A DNA stretch of 64,000 nucleotides, from NCBI RefSeq assembly GCF_001612905.1, contig NZ_BDBI01000020.1, positions 62,001-126,000 on the forward strand, in the 5' to 3' direction. The position numbers and the translations under genes are program-made. Numbering within the stretch: the first letter of the stretch is position 1; each line of letters opens with the position of its first letter. A model generated the notes under the pieces. It was not told the DNA's origin, ran no database searches, and was given only the letters and a program-made list of their open reading frames with translations. This DNA is from Nocardia ignorata NBRC 108230. GTDB taxonomy: Bacteria; Actinomycetota; Actinomycetes; Mycobacteriales; Mycobacteriaceae. Of this stretch, positions 26,779 through 35,133 are shown piece by piece.

Positions 26779-27288
26779 ATGACCGATCGGTCCGAAAAGC
26801 CGGTGCGTGACCCGTCGGCGGGAACCCTGTACCCGGGCACCTCGACCCGGTTCTACCGCGCCGCGTTCAACGTGTTCCCGCCGTACCTGTTCGGCGGCGT
26901 GCGCGTGAAAAGCATTGCCCCCGACTGGACTTCGGCGCACATCACCTACACGGTCCGGTGGTGGAACCGCAACAGCCCCAACCGGGCGGCCTTCGGCGGC
27001 ACGCTGTACTCGATGACCGACCCGTTCTTCGCGATCCTCGCCTACGGCCAGCTCGGGCGCGGGTACCGGATCTGGAACACCACCGGGTCGATCGAGTTCC
27101 TCACACCGGGCCGCGGGACGGTCGCCACCGACATCACTCTGTCGACCGAGGAGGTGGCGGCGATCAGGAAGACCACCGCCGACGGGGCGAAGTCGCTCAC
27201 CCAGCACACCGCGCAGATCTTCGATCGGGACGGGACGCTCGTCGCGCGCGCCGGGCAGACGCTCTACGTGCGCCGCTTACGGGACTGA
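26779..27288 (+). CDS. DUF4442 hotdog-fold protein
   Basis: A 169-residue protein with the hotdog-fold pattern of DUF4442: a helical N-terminus (RFYRAAFNVFPPYLFGGVRV), strands around SAHITYTVRWW, and the segment NRAAFGGTLYSMTDPF, where the hotdog helix lies. Members are presumed acyl-CoA thioesterases or acyl-binding proteins, but activity is unproven. GAGGGGGAG precedes the ATG, and TACGAT (26705-26710) is a possible -10. It is divergent from the membrane acyltransferase and convergent with the LppK-like gene. Confidence 0.75.
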   Translation: MTDRSEKPVRDPSAGTLYPGTSTRFYRAAFNVFPPYLFGGVRVKSIAPDWTSAHITYTVRWWNRNSPNRAAFGGTLYSMTDPFFAILAYGQLGRGYRIWNTTGSIEFLTPGRGTVATDITLSTEEVAAIRKTTADGAKSLTQHTAQIFDRDGTLVARAGQTLYVRRLRD

Positions 27289-27309
27289 GCGGGCCGCTAC
27301 GTGGCCTAT

Positions 27310-27343
27310 CGGCCCGGGGTGGTACATCGGGGGCCCCGGGCCG
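27310..27343. terminator. Bidirectional hairpin between convergent genes
   Basis: A perfect 10-bp stem (27310-27319 with 27334-27343) with a 14-nt loop lies in the 65-nt gap between the converging DUF4442 and LppK-like genes. Confidence 0.6.
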
Positions 27344-27353
27344 GAGCGGAACG

Positions 27354-27875
27354 TCAGGCGGGCGTGCAGGGCGCCTGCGCGAAGCCGAGGAGCAGGCAGC
27401 CGCTGGCGTCGGAGAGCTTCCAGGTGCCGTCGACGCGCTCCCAGGTCACCGGGAACGCGGGCGCGGTGCCGTGCGGCGAGGTGATGGTGACGTCGGCGGT
27501 GGCCTTGTCGCCGCTGGTCGCGACGTTGTCGACCGCGAAGGTCAGGGTGTAGCCGGCCAGCATGCCGTTCATCTGGTCGATGTTGGCCTTGCGCGCCTCA
27601 CCGTTGACGATCAGTTTCGCCTTCTCGTCGCTGGACAATCCCGGGTCGGCGAACTGGACGAGCGTGGCCTTCAGGGAATCGGCGGACGGTGCTCCCGCGT
27701 TGTCTCCGGTGGGTGCCGGAGTTGCCGAAACGCTGGACGGAGCGGCCGAGATGCTGGTACTGCTGCTGGTGGCGTTCGTCGAGGAGTCGTCGGAACCGCA
27801 AGCGGTGAGGCCGACGGCGAGGGCCGCGGCGGCGGCAGCGACGGTGACACGGATCGTGCGGGTAGGAAGGAGCAT
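27354..27875 (-). CDS. lppK: LppK/MTB12-like lipoprotein
   Basis: A 173-residue lipoprotein. The signal sequence ends in LTAC with Cys26, followed by a Ser/Thr/Ala-rich spacer. The mature domain (SLKATLVQFADPGLSSDEKAKLIV... then FPVTWERVDGTWKLSDASGC) has the NTF2-like arrangement of low-molecular-weight antigen MTB12. It occupies the position of lppK (Rv2116) beside mpa in M. tuberculosis, which supports the symbol. The ATG at 27875 has AAAGG 12 nt upstream; TTG at 27887 is an alternative start. Two Cys near the C-terminus (SGCLLLGFAQAPC) may form a disulfide outside the cell. Confidence 0.75.
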   Translation of the reverse strand: MLLPTRTIRVTVAAAAAALAVGLTACGSDDSSTNATSSSTSISAAPSSVSATPAPTGDNAGAPSADSLKATLVQFADPGLSSDEKAKLIVNGEARKANIDQMNGMLAGYTLTFAVDNVATSGDKATADVTITSPHGTAPAFPVTWERVDGTWKLSDASGCLLLGFAQAPCTPA

Positions 27876-28076
27876 GTTCGGCAACAACCTTTCGGCTCGA
27901 TGGGCAAGTAGCCCGCCCTGTGCCCCGTACGGGCTTAGGGGAGCCTAACAGGAGGTATTCGGTGGTTTGATGTCGTACCGACCGTACAAGATGTGATCAC
28001 GACGAAACCATGTCGGAAAGCGAGAACGGACCGCGCCCGGTAGCGTTGATAGACCGGGACTGGGAGGAGCAGCATC

Positions 28077-29837
28077 ATGAGCCCCAACGAGAATTCGGAT
28101 TCGGCGGCCTGGCGAGAGCTCGAGGCGGTACGCGCCGAGGCGGCTGCTCTCCGCAGGCAACTCGCCGACTCGCCGGATCGCGCACGCGAATTGGAAGCAC
28201 GAATCGATTCGTTGACCATCCGCAACGGCAAACTGATGGACACGCTCAAGGAAGCGCGCCAGCAGTTGATCGCCCTGCGTGAGGAAGTCGATCGCCTCGG
28301 TCAGCCGCCCAGCGGCTACGGCATCGTCATCCACACCTACGACGATCAAACGGTCGACGTGTTCACTTCCGGTCGCAAGATGCGCCTCACCTGCTCGCCC
28401 AATATCGAGGCCGAGACCCTCGAGTACGGCCAGACGGTGCGCCTGAACGAGGCACTCACCGTCGTCGAGGCGGGCAAGTTCGACGCGATCGGCGAAATCG
28501 GCACCCTGCGTGAGATTCTCGACGACGGCCGCCGCGCCCTCGTGGTGGGTCACGCCGACGAGGAGCGCGTGGTCTGGCTGTCGGGCCCGCTGTCGAAGAT
28601 CGCCGAGTACGACGACATCGACGACCCCGATTCGCCCATTCGCAAACTGCGCCCGGGTGATTCGCTGCTCGTGGACACCAAGGCGGGCTTCGCCTTCGAG
28701 CGGGTGCCCAAGGCCGAGGTGGAAGACCTTGTGCTGGAAGAGGTTCCCGACGTCGACTACACCGACATCGGTGGTCTCGGTCGGCAGATCGAGCAGATCC
28801 GCGACGCGGTGGAACTGCCGTTCCTGCACAAGGACCTGTTCCGCGAGTACGCGCTGCGCCCGCCCAAGGGCGTGCTGCTCTACGGTCCGCCCGGCTGCGG
28901 TAAGACGCTGATCGCCAAGGCCGTCGCCAACTCGCTGGCCAAGAAGATCGCCGAAGCCCGAGGTGAGGACGCCAAGGAGGCCAAGTCCTTCTTCCTCAAC
29001 ATCAAGGGCCCCGAGCTGCTCAACAAGTTCGTCGGTGAGACCGAGCGCCATATCCGCATCATCTTCCAGCGGGCGCGCGAGAAGGCCTCCGAGGGCACCC
29101 CGGTGATCGTGTTCTTCGACGAGATGGACTCGATCTTCCGGACCCGTGGTTCGGGTGTGTCCTCCGATGTGGAGACTACCGTTGTGCCGCAGCTGCTTTC
29201 GGAGATCGACGGTGTGGAGGGGCTCGAGAACGTCATCGTGATCGGTGCGTCCAACCGCGAGGACATGATCGACCCCGCGATCCTGCGGCCCGGCCGCCTG
29301 GACGTGAAGATCAAGATCGAGCGACCCGACGCGGAATCGGCGCAGGACATCTTCTCCAAGTACCTCACCGAGACGCTGCCGCTGCACGAGGACGATCTGC
29401 GCGAGTTCGACGGCGACAAGCAGGCCTGCGTCGAGGCGATGATCGAGAAGGTCGTCGACCGGATGTACGCCGAGAGCGACGACAACCGGTTCCTGGAGGT
29501 CACCTACGCCAACGGTGACAAGGAGGTCCTGTACTTCAAGGACTTCAACTCCGGCGCGATGATCCAGAACATCGTCGATCGGGCCAAGAAGTACGCGATC
29601 AAGTCGGTGCTCGACACCGGCAACCCCGGTCTGCGTATCCAGCACCTGTTCGACTCGATCGTCGACGAGTTCGCCGAGAACGAGGACCTGCCCAACACCA
29701 CCAACCCCGACGACTGGGCGCGGATCTCGGGCAAGAAGGGCGAGCGGATCGTCTACATCCGCACGCTCGTCACGGGCAAGAACGCCTCGGCCAGCCGGGC
29801 GATCGACACCGAGTCGAATACCGGTCAGTACCTGTGA
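28077..29837 (+). CDS. mpa: Proteasome-activating AAA ATPase Mpa/ARC
   Basis: A 586-residue AAA ATPase that unfolds pupylated proteins and feeds them to the 20S core. An N-terminal coiled coil (about 10-75) recruits Pup, followed by tandem OB domains (about 80-225). Walker A GPPGCGKT is at 270-277, Walker B VIVFFDEMDS follows, and the second region of homology contains NREDMIDPAILRPGR. The C-terminal residues are GQYL, the short tail that docks into the alpha-ring and opens the gate. GGAGGAG precedes the ATG and TAGCGT (28041-28046) is a likely -10. A terminator follows directly. dop, pup and the core genes lie about 8 kb downstream. Confidence 0.98.
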   Translation: MSPNENSDSAAWRELEAVRAEAAALRRQLADSPDRARELEARIDSLTIRNGKLMDTLKEARQQLIALREEVDRLGQPPSGYGIVIHTYDDQTVDVFTSGRKMRLTCSPNIEAETLEYGQTVRLNEALTVVEAGKFDAIGEIGTLREILDDGRRALVVGHADEERVVWLSGPLSKIAEYDDIDDPDSPIRKLRPGDSLLVDTKAGFAFERVPKAEVEDLVLEEVPDVDYTDIGGLGRQIEQIRDAVELPFLHKDLFREYALRPPKGVLLYGPPGCGKTLIAKAVANSLAKKIAEARGEDAKEAKSFFLNIKGPELLNKFVGETERHIRIIFQRAREKASEGTPVIVFFDEMDSIFRTRGSGVSSDVETTVVPQLLSEIDGVEGLENVIVIGASNREDMIDPAILRPGRLDVKIKIERPDAESAQDIFSKYLTETLPLHEDDLREFDGDKQACVEAMIEKVVDRMYAESDDNRFLEVTYANGDKEVLYFKDFNSGAMIQNIVDRAKKYAIKSVLDTGNPGLRIQHLFDSIVDEFAENEDLPNTTNPDDWARISGKKGERIVYIRTLVTGKNASASRAIDTESNTGQYL

Positions 29838-29846
29838 CCATCGGCT

Positions 29847-29895
29847 GAGGTCAGGCCGTGTTCACGCTGCGGGAGCACGGCCTCCTCGGCTTTTT
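29847..29895 (+). terminator. Intrinsic terminator after mpa
   Basis: A long stem (29847-29860 with about 29877-29888, two bulged bases) is followed by CTCGGCTTTTTG. It is the only hairpin in the window with a clear run of Ts, a canonical rho-independent terminator. Confidence 0.85.
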
Positions 29896-29998
29896 GTTCG
29901 GATTTTTTTCACCGAAACGCTGCGCGCGGATAAGTGAATAGGGCACGCTTCACTTGTCTCTCCCAGTGAGGGAGACCAGTAAACGAGGGAGTGTTGCC

Positions 29999-30082
29999 AT
30001 GACCGGTTCGGCCGCCGATTTCCTGACCGAAGTGATCCTGCAGACGATCGCCAATCTGTTCAGCTCGATCAGCGCGGGCTGA
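29999..30082 (+). CDS. 27-residue hydrophobic/amphipathic peptide
   Basis: A tiny reading frame encoding 27 residues, MTGSAADFLTEVILQTIANL then a short Ser/Ile/Gly tail. GAGGGAG lies 7 nt before the ATG, an excellent ribosome site for non-coding DNA to have by chance. The peptide would form one amphipathic helix, with acidic residues only in the first half. It lies between the mpa terminator and a strong hairpin at 30102-30135, so it forms a compact monocistronic unit. A small hairpin (arms TCTCCC/GGGAGA, about 29959-29976) precedes it. Function is unknown; membrane association is plausible. Confidence 0.5.
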   Translation: MTGSAADFLTEVILQTIANLFSSISAG

Positions 30083-30101
30083 TCCAGCCCGGTTGCGCCG
30101 A

Positions 30102-30135
30102 AGGGCCGCGTCTCCGTTGTCGGAGACGCGGCCCT
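30102..30135. terminator. Perfect 15-bp hairpin, likely bidirectional terminator
   Basis: Arms 30102-30116 and 30121-30135 pair perfectly around a TTGT loop. It ends the 27-residue peptide gene (19 nt after its stop) and the convergent cyclophilin gene (13 nt from its stop). Confidence 0.8.
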
Positions 30136-30148
30136 CGTGCGTTGTGGC

Positions 30149-30847
30149 TCAGTTCGCGGCGGTGCTCACCTGGTCGAGGACGACCTCGGCCAGCGGGGTG
30201 CCGTCCGAGCCGCCGCCCGCCACGCCGCCGTTCGCGATCGTGGTCAGCGCGTCCATGCCGGAGACCACCCGTCCGAACGGGGTGTAGTTGGGCGGCAGCG
30301 TGCTGTCGCGGTAGACCAGGAAGAACTGACTGCCGTTGGTGCCCGGTCCCGCGTTGGCCATGGCGACGGTGCCTGCCGGGTACACCGCGCCCGCGAGGTT
30401 CTCGTCGCCGAACTTGTAACCGGGTCCGCCGAGGCCGGTGGCCGTCGGGTCGCCGCACTGCAGGACGAAGATGCCCTCGGTGGTGAGCCGGTGACACCGG
30501 GTGTGGTCGAAGTAGCCCTCGCCGGCGAGGAAGGCGAACGAGTTCACCGTGCGCGGCGCCGCGGCGGCGTCGAGTTCCAGTTCGACCGTGCCGCAGGTGG
30601 TTTCGAGAGTCGCCGTGTAGGCGGCGGCCGGGTCGATGGTGAGCGCGGGCTCGGCAGGCCACTGCTTGCCGTTGGGCTGGCCCGGTGCGGCCGGGCTGCA
30701 ACCGGGGAGTACCTGCTGCTGCGGCGCGGTCTGCGCGGCGGGCGCGAGGGCGACGAGTGCGGCCGCGGCAACGCCGACGCCGACGCCGACGCCGAGCATC
30801 GCGCGCCGGAGAGTGCCGATGGATCGATCCTGCGAATGACTGCTCAC
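30149..30847 (-). CDS. Exported cyclophilin-type peptidyl-prolyl isomerase
   Basis: A 232-residue protein: a short basic N-terminus, one hydrophobic segment (about 15-38, uncleaved anchor or signal), and a cyclophilin domain. The domain carries FDHTRCHRLTTEGIFVLQCGDP, TVAMANAGPGTNGSQFFLVY and PFGRVVSGMD, all core cyclophilin motifs, including the Arg of the active site in HR. It would catalyse proline isomerisation outside the membrane, assisting folding of exported proteins. The GTG at 30847 has GAGGAG 11 nt upstream; a longer frame without ribosome site was rejected. Confidence 0.88.
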   Translation of the reverse strand: MSSHSQDRSIGTLRRAMLGVGVGVGVAAAALVALAPAAQTAPQQQVLPGCSPAAPGQPNGKQWPAEPALTIDPAAAYTATLETTCGTVELELDAAAAPRTVNSFAFLAGEGYFDHTRCHRLTTEGIFVLQCGDPTATGLGGPGYKFGDENLAGAVYPAGTVAMANAGPGTNGSQFFLVYRDSTLPPNYTPFGRVVSGMDALTTIANGGVAGGGSDGTPLAEVVLDQVSTAAN

Positions 30848-30941
30848 CTGGGCGGTGTCTCCTCGAAATGGGGTGCTGCCGGACGATGTACCGCGCATCC
30901 TGCCAGTCGCGCCCGCCGGGGGCCAGGCTTTGGTGTAGGAA

Positions 30942-31439
30942 TCAGCGCGGAGTCAGCTGGACGACCACACCACCCTGTTGCCACGTCTGATAGATGTCGG
31001 CTTTGGACGGCTCGCCGTCGGCGGTGTAGCCGATCCCGTTGAACTTGGCGTTCTGCTTGTTGTCCCTGGCGATCACGGTGTACAGGTCGAGTACGGCGGC
31101 TTCGTCGGAATGCGCGGTCGCGGTGAAGGTCTCGGGCGCCCCGCCGCGAGTGAGCCGCACCTCGGCGCCGCCGCGCAGGTTCCTCACCCAGGGGCGCAGC
31201 GCGGTACCGATGAGCAGGGTGCCCTCGTGGACCGTGTAGGCCACGGGAATGTCGTAGACCTTGCCGGATTTGCGTCCGGTGACGTGTAGGGTCGCCAGAC
31301 GCTTACCGACGATGCGCGACAGCACCGGCACCTTCAGCAGTCCGCGCACGAAGGCGTTGACCCGGTTCTGATACGGACGAAGTGGCTCGGGACCGGTGGT
31401 TGTCGGTGTTCCGTAAGGGTTTTCGGAGGGGACGCTCAT
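30942..31439 (-). CDS. Ddn-like F420-dependent nitroreductase family protein
   Basis: A 165-residue split-beta-barrel protein of the deazaflavin-dependent nitroreductase (Ddn) family. Diagnostic stretches are LATLHVTGRKSGKVYDIPVAY and PWVRNLRGGAEVRL, where the Lys/Ser loop contacts the F420 phosphate and glutamates. The family reduces quinones and nitro compounds with F420H2. GGGAG lies just before the ATG. The gene is isolated between the cyclophilin and a methyltransferase on the same strand; natural substrate unknown. Confidence 0.85.
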   Translation of the reverse strand: MSVPSENPYGTPTTTGPEPLRPYQNRVNAFVRGLLKVPVLSRIVGKRLATLHVTGRKSGKVYDIPVAYTVHEGTLLIGTALRPWVRNLRGGAEVRLTRGGAPETFTATAHSDEAAVLDLYTVIARDNKQNAKFNGIGYTADGEPSKADIYQTWQQGGVVVQLTPR

Positions 31440-31466
31440 GGCTCCCAGTATCGCCGCATGCGCCGA

Positions 31467-32585
31467 TCAGCGCGCCCGCAGGCGCCACAGCGTGGTCGTC
31501 TCGGCGGTGCGGGCGGCGGCCAGCGGGTCGTCTCGATCGCTCGCACGGGGGTGGCGTGGGCGGGTGGTGAGCTTGCCCATCACGTGCAGGCCCGCGTCGT
31601 CGAGCAGGCGGGCGATCTCCTCGGGCGGGCGCAGGCCGAGCAATTCGGCGAGGTCCGACAGCACCAGCCAGCCCTCGCCGTGTGGGGTGAGATGGGCGCG
31701 CAGGCCGTGCGCGAATTCCCGCAGCATCGACTGATCCCGGTCGTAGACACCACGTTCCAGGTCGGAGGTGGGATCGCCGGGTAGCCAGGGCGGGTTGCAC
31801 ACCACCAGGTCGGCGCGCCCGGGTGGATACAGGGCGGGGCCGGTGACGGCGATCCGATCCGACCAGCCGAGGCGCTGGGCATTGTCGGCCGCGCACCGCA
31901 GCGCGCGGGGATTGATGTCGGTGGCGACGATCTCGGAGACACCGCGCTGGGCCAGCAGGACCGCGAGCACGCCGGTGCCGGTGCCGAGATCGAAGGCGGT
32001 GCGGACTTCGGGGTCGAGGGGAGCGTCGGCGACCAGGTCGACGTATTCGCCGCGGGTCGGCGCGAAAACCCCGTAGCCGGGGTGGATGCGGGCACCGAGT
32101 GCGGGCACCTGGATGCCCTGTTCGTGCCAGCGCTGCGCGCCCAGGACGCCGAGCAGCTCGGCGAAGGTGACGATTCGGGCGCCGTCGGCGCGACCGTAGG
32201 CAGCGGTGCACGCGGCCCGAACGTCGGGCGCGCGGCGCAGATCCAGTTCGTTGGCCGCGTCGAGGCAGATGAGCACCTTGCCGAGAACGCCTGCGCGCGT
32301 GCGCTTGCGAGCTCGCTCGCGCTGGTAGAGGGCACCGAGATCGGTCGGCGCCTGCTTGGCGGGCCTGCGGTCGGCCCGGCGACCGAGCGCCTGCAGCAGC
32401 TGACGTCCGTTGTGGTAGTCGCCGCGCCACAGCAACGACTCACCCGCGCGGATGCGGCGGAAGGCGTGATCGGCCGAGAGGGTGTCGTCGGCGACGGTGA
32501 CGGTTTTCGGGGCGGGCGTGCCGTTCTCCGAATGCCAGTCGGCGTGGAAGCGGTTGTTGTCTTCGGTCCAGGCGATGGTGGACAC
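31467..32585 (-). CDS. Class I methyltransferase with NPPW motif (RsmC/PrmC-like)
   Basis: A 372-residue protein. The N-terminal half is an unfamiliar domain rich in Arg and Ala. The C-terminal half is a SAM methyltransferase with motif I FDLGTGTGVLAVLL and motif IV NPPW, characteristic of enzymes that methylate exocyclic amines of nucleic-acid bases or the amide of Gln in release factors. This suggests an RNA or protein target, but the N-terminal domain is not one I recognise. The GTG start at 32585 follows GGGAG. Longer upstream frames lack coding character. Confidence 0.75.
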   Translation of the reverse strand: MSTIAWTEDNNRFHADWHSENGTPAPKTVTVADDTLSADHAFRRIRAGESLLWRGDYHNGRQLLQALGRRADRRPAKQAPTDLGALYQRERARKRTRAGVLGKVLICLDAANELDLRRAPDVRAACTAAYGRADGARIVTFAELLGVLGAQRWHEQGIQVPALGARIHPGYGVFAPTRGEYVDLVADAPLDPEVRTAFDLGTGTGVLAVLLAQRGVSEIVATDINPRALRCAADNAQRLGWSDRIAVTGPALYPPGRADLVVCNPPWLPGDPTSDLERGVYDRDQSMLREFAHGLRAHLTPHGEGWLVLSDLAELLGLRPPEEIARLLDDAGLHVMGKLTTRPRHPRASDRDDPLAAARTAETTTLWRLRAR

Positions 32586-32801
32586 GGGGATCTCCCGGTG
32601 ATCGATGTGCTGTGAGACGCGACGAGCACTTCGACGGGAGACGACAGGGGAAACCGCGGTCGCTACCGCGTCGAAATGCGCGGGTCGGCGTCGCCGAGGA
32701 CCATGCCGAGCGTCACCACTGCTGCCTTTCGAGGGGAGGAAGGTTACATTCTGCCGTACAGGCCAGGTGGGCCGCCCACCGGCCGGGATTAGGCTGCGGT
32801 C

Positions 32802-33170
32802 ATGACATCTGGACAGACCGAGATCTGGCACAACCCGCGGTGCACCAAGAGCCGGAACGTCACCGCGCACCTCGACGCGAACGGCGTGGAGTACACCGTG
32901 CGGCGCTACCTCGACGACCCGCCGACCGTCGAGGAGTTGCGCGCCGTGCTCGCCCGCCTCGGCAAGGAGCCGTGGGACATCACCCGCACCGGCGAGCAGA
33001 TCGCCAAGGACCTCGACATGGCGAGCTGGGGCCGCACCGCCGCCGACCGGGACCGGTGGCTCAGTGCGCTGGCCGAGCACCCGAAACTCATCCAGCGCCC
33101 GATCGTGCTCACCGCCGACGGCGGCGCCGTCGTCGCTCGCGACGAGGAATCCCTGCGCGCGCTCGACTGA
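32802..33170 (+). CDS. ArsC/Spx-family thioredoxin-fold protein, arsenate-reductase-like
   Basis: A 122-residue thioredoxin-fold protein. HNPRCTKSRN contains the catalytic Cys14, and QRPIVLTADGG near residue 97 carries the Arg of the ArsC active site. It belongs to the glutathione/glutaredoxin-linked ArsC/YffB group. No ars operon partner is present, so arsenate resistance is uncertain. The ATG is preceded by TAGGCT (32790-32795) with a 6-nt gap and no Shine-Dalgarno sequence, indicating a leaderless mRNA. Confidence 0.85.
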   Translation: MTSGQTEIWHNPRCTKSRNVTAHLDANGVEYTVRRYLDDPPTVEELRAVLARLGKEPWDITRTGEQIAKDLDMASWGRTAADRDRWLSALAEHPKLIQRPIVLTADGGAVVARDEESLRALD

Positions 33171-33342
33171 ACACCCGCGATTGCCCGGCGATAACTATTC
33201 GGGCACGGGCGTAACGTGTCGACCGGATCCGATGATGTAGCTCACATCAGCGCGACACCGTGTCCGCTGCACATCTATTCGGACCGAGCGTGGCCAAGCC
33301 TGCGGATCACCGAGCAGCCCGACCACGCGCGTGGAGGTTGAC

Positions 33343-33654
33343 ATGAAATCGCTTCGCAAGATCGCTGTCGCGACCACCGCCGCCGGGCTCATCGGCGCGT
33401 CGACCATGCTCGCCGCGCCGGCGCAAGCCACCCCACCGGGGCGCTGTTCGGCGAATCCCGTGGCGGCCACCGGCGCCTTCTCGCAGTGCGGGGACCCGGT
33501 CTGGCACCAGGTGCGCGTCACGTGCTGGGCGTGGTGGAACTGGTTCAGCAGCTACGAACGCTACGGCCAGCCCGCGTTCCATGGATTCCACTCGCAGACC
33601 GCCTGTGACCTGCCCTTCAGCATGCAGACCTGGTCGGTCGTCGTCCACCCCTGA
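33343..33654 (+). CDS. Small secreted protein of unknown function
   Basis: A 103-residue protein with a clear Sec signal peptide (MKSLRK, hydrophobic core, then APAQA cleavage site near residue 29). The mature part is about 74 residues with four Cys and many aromatics (VTCWAWWNWFSSYERYGQP), suggesting a small disulfide-stabilised extracellular fold. GGAGG lies 5 nt before the ATG. No family was recognised. It stands alone, convergent with the Nudix gene only 3 nt from its stop. Confidence 0.7.
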   Translation: MKSLRKIAVATTAAGLIGASTMLAAPAQATPPGRCSANPVAATGAFSQCGDPVWHQVRVTCWAWWNWFSSYERYGQPAFHGFHSQTACDLPFSMQTWSVVVHP

Positions 33655-33657
33655 CCC

Positions 33658-34209
33658 TCAGTCCCGGGGGCCTTCGTCCCCGGTGAGCAGGTCATCGAGG
33701 ACGGCCCGCGTATCGGGGACGAAGGGCCACGTCGGGTCGCTCAGCGCGGCCCGCAGTTCGGCCTCGGTCCACCACCAGCCGTCCGCGATCTCGGACGGCT
33801 GGTGGCGGATCGGACCGTCGTGGCGGTACTCGAAACCGAACAGATGACAACGCAGGTGCCTGCCCGCCCACACGCCGTCCCAGGACGCCGTGGCGCGTAG
33901 CGGTAGGCGCGTGCCCGGCGTGACGGTGATGCCGAGTTCCTCGCGCAATTCGCGGACCGCCGTGTCGGCCGGGTCCTCACCCGCGTCGACCACGCCGCCC
34001 GCCAGACAGTCGTGCATGCCCCCGAAGACGAGTTTGCTGTCGGTGCGCCGATGCACATAGATCCGCGTGCCGTCGATCGACCGGACGAGGACGCCCGCGC
34101 TGGCGTGCCATAGCCCGTCGCGATAGACGACACCCCGCTCGGCCGTGCCGGTCACCCTGCACTCGGCGTCGTACACGGCGAGCAGTTCGGACTCCGGATG
34201 CGGCGACAC
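33658..34209 (-). CDS. Nudix hydrolase
   Basis: A 183-residue Nudix protein. The Nudix box is complete: GG(V)VDAGEDPADTAVRELREE then LGI, with the REUXEE core at residues about 88-93. The N-terminal ESELLAVYDAECRVTGTAERGVVYRDGLWH resembles isopentenyl-diphosphate-isomerase-like Nudix enzymes, so a diphosphate substrate is plausible. GTG start at 34209, AAAGG 13 nt upstream inside the end of the yidC-like gene. It is the third gene of a minus-strand operon with DUF6412 and the YidC paralogue. Confidence 0.85.
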   Translation of the reverse strand: MSPHPESELLAVYDAECRVTGTAERGVVYRDGLWHASAGVLVRSIDGTRIYVHRRTDSKLVFGGMHDCLAGGVVDAGEDPADTAVRELREELGITVTPGTRLPLRATASWDGVWAGRHLRCHLFGFEYRHDGPIRHQPSEIADGWWWTEAELRAALSDPTWPFVPDTRAVLDDLLTGDEGPRD

Positions 34210-34218
34210 GGCCCGAGA

Positions 34219-35052
34219 CTAACCGGCCTTTCGATGTCGCGGTGCCGCGTCGGGTGCCGCGGCCTCGGGCATGAAGGCCCGGCGGAGGAGATATTGCTGG
34301 CAGAGGGTCCACACGGCGTTCGTCGCGAAGTACACCAGGACCACGATCGGCAGGATCGCCCCGCTCACCAGCGCACCCACCGGGAACACACACAGCGACA
34401 ACGTCCGCATCACCGAGGCCGTCGGGTTGTCGGCTGACAGGGGCGTGAGGCGAGCGGTGCAGTGTGTGGCGAGCGCGGCGATCACCACCAGCGCCACCAC
34501 GAACACAGCCGCCGACGCGCCGGCCCCGAACAGCGTCGCCGACAACGGCGCACCGAACAGGCGGGCATCGAGAAAGGCCCGGACCTCGTCGGCACCGAAG
34601 AAGTAGTTCGCGGTGGCCGCGTTGACCTCCGGCGACAACGGTGTGCTCGTCGCGGTGAACGGGCCGACGGCGAACGCCCCGGTGCGGTCGAACGAGCGCA
34701 GCACATGGAACAGGCCGAGGAAGACGAAGGCCTGCGCGATCATCGGCCCGAAACCCGCGAACAGGCGCACGCCGTGCTCGCGGTGCAGCCGGCGGATCTC
34801 GGTCGTCTGGGCGAGCGGATCGTCCTTGTGGGTGCGGCGGATGCTGTCGATGCGTGGTTGCAGTGTGCGCAGAACCGCTTGCGAGCGGGCTTGGCGCAGC
34901 GCTGTCCTGACCAGCAGCGCGCGCACGGTGACAACGAGTGCAAAGACGGCGATCAGCCAGGTGATGCCGGTGGCCGGGCCGAAGGCGAGGGCCGAGAGCT
35001 GATGCCAGCACCACAGGAGTGCGGACACGGGGAAGTACACGAAATCGAGCAT
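34219..35052 (-). CDS. YidC/Oxa1-type membrane insertase paralogue
   Basis: A 277-residue membrane protein with about five hydrophobic segments. The N-terminal MLDFVYFPVSALLWCWHQL and the downstream segments around ALLVRTALRQARSQ, MIAQAFVFLGLFHVLRSF, and VSGAILPIVVLVYFATNAVWTLCQQYLLRR follow the YidC/Oxa1 pattern, including a conserved Arg in the first cytoplasmic loop region. It is smaller than the housekeeping YidC, which normally lies near oriC beside rnpA and jag, so this is a second copy. It lies 81 nt downstream of DUF6412 and 9 nt upstream of the Nudix gene. It may insert a specialised membrane-protein set. Confidence 0.8.
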   Translation of the reverse strand: MLDFVYFPVSALLWCWHQLSALAFGPATGITWLIAVFALVVTVRALLVRTALRQARSQAVLRTLQPRIDSIRRTHKDDPLAQTTEIRRLHREHGVRLFAGFGPMIAQAFVFLGLFHVLRSFDRTGAFAVGPFTATSTPLSPEVNAATANYFFGADEVRAFLDARLFGAPLSATLFGAGASAAVFVVALVVIAALATHCTARLTPLSADNPTASVMRTLSLCVFPVGALVSGAILPIVVLVYFATNAVWTLCQQYLLRRAFMPEAAAPDAAPRHRKAG

Positions 35053-35133
35053 GGCGGAACGACCTGTCCGAAGGGCGTGCGCGACGGCACGGCAGGGGAG
35101 TGGGATCACGGAATCCGACAGGCGCGCGGCCCG

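Noticed and set aside
27945..29645. 566-codon minus-strand frame
   Set aside because: Antisense to mpa, whose AAA motifs are unambiguous.
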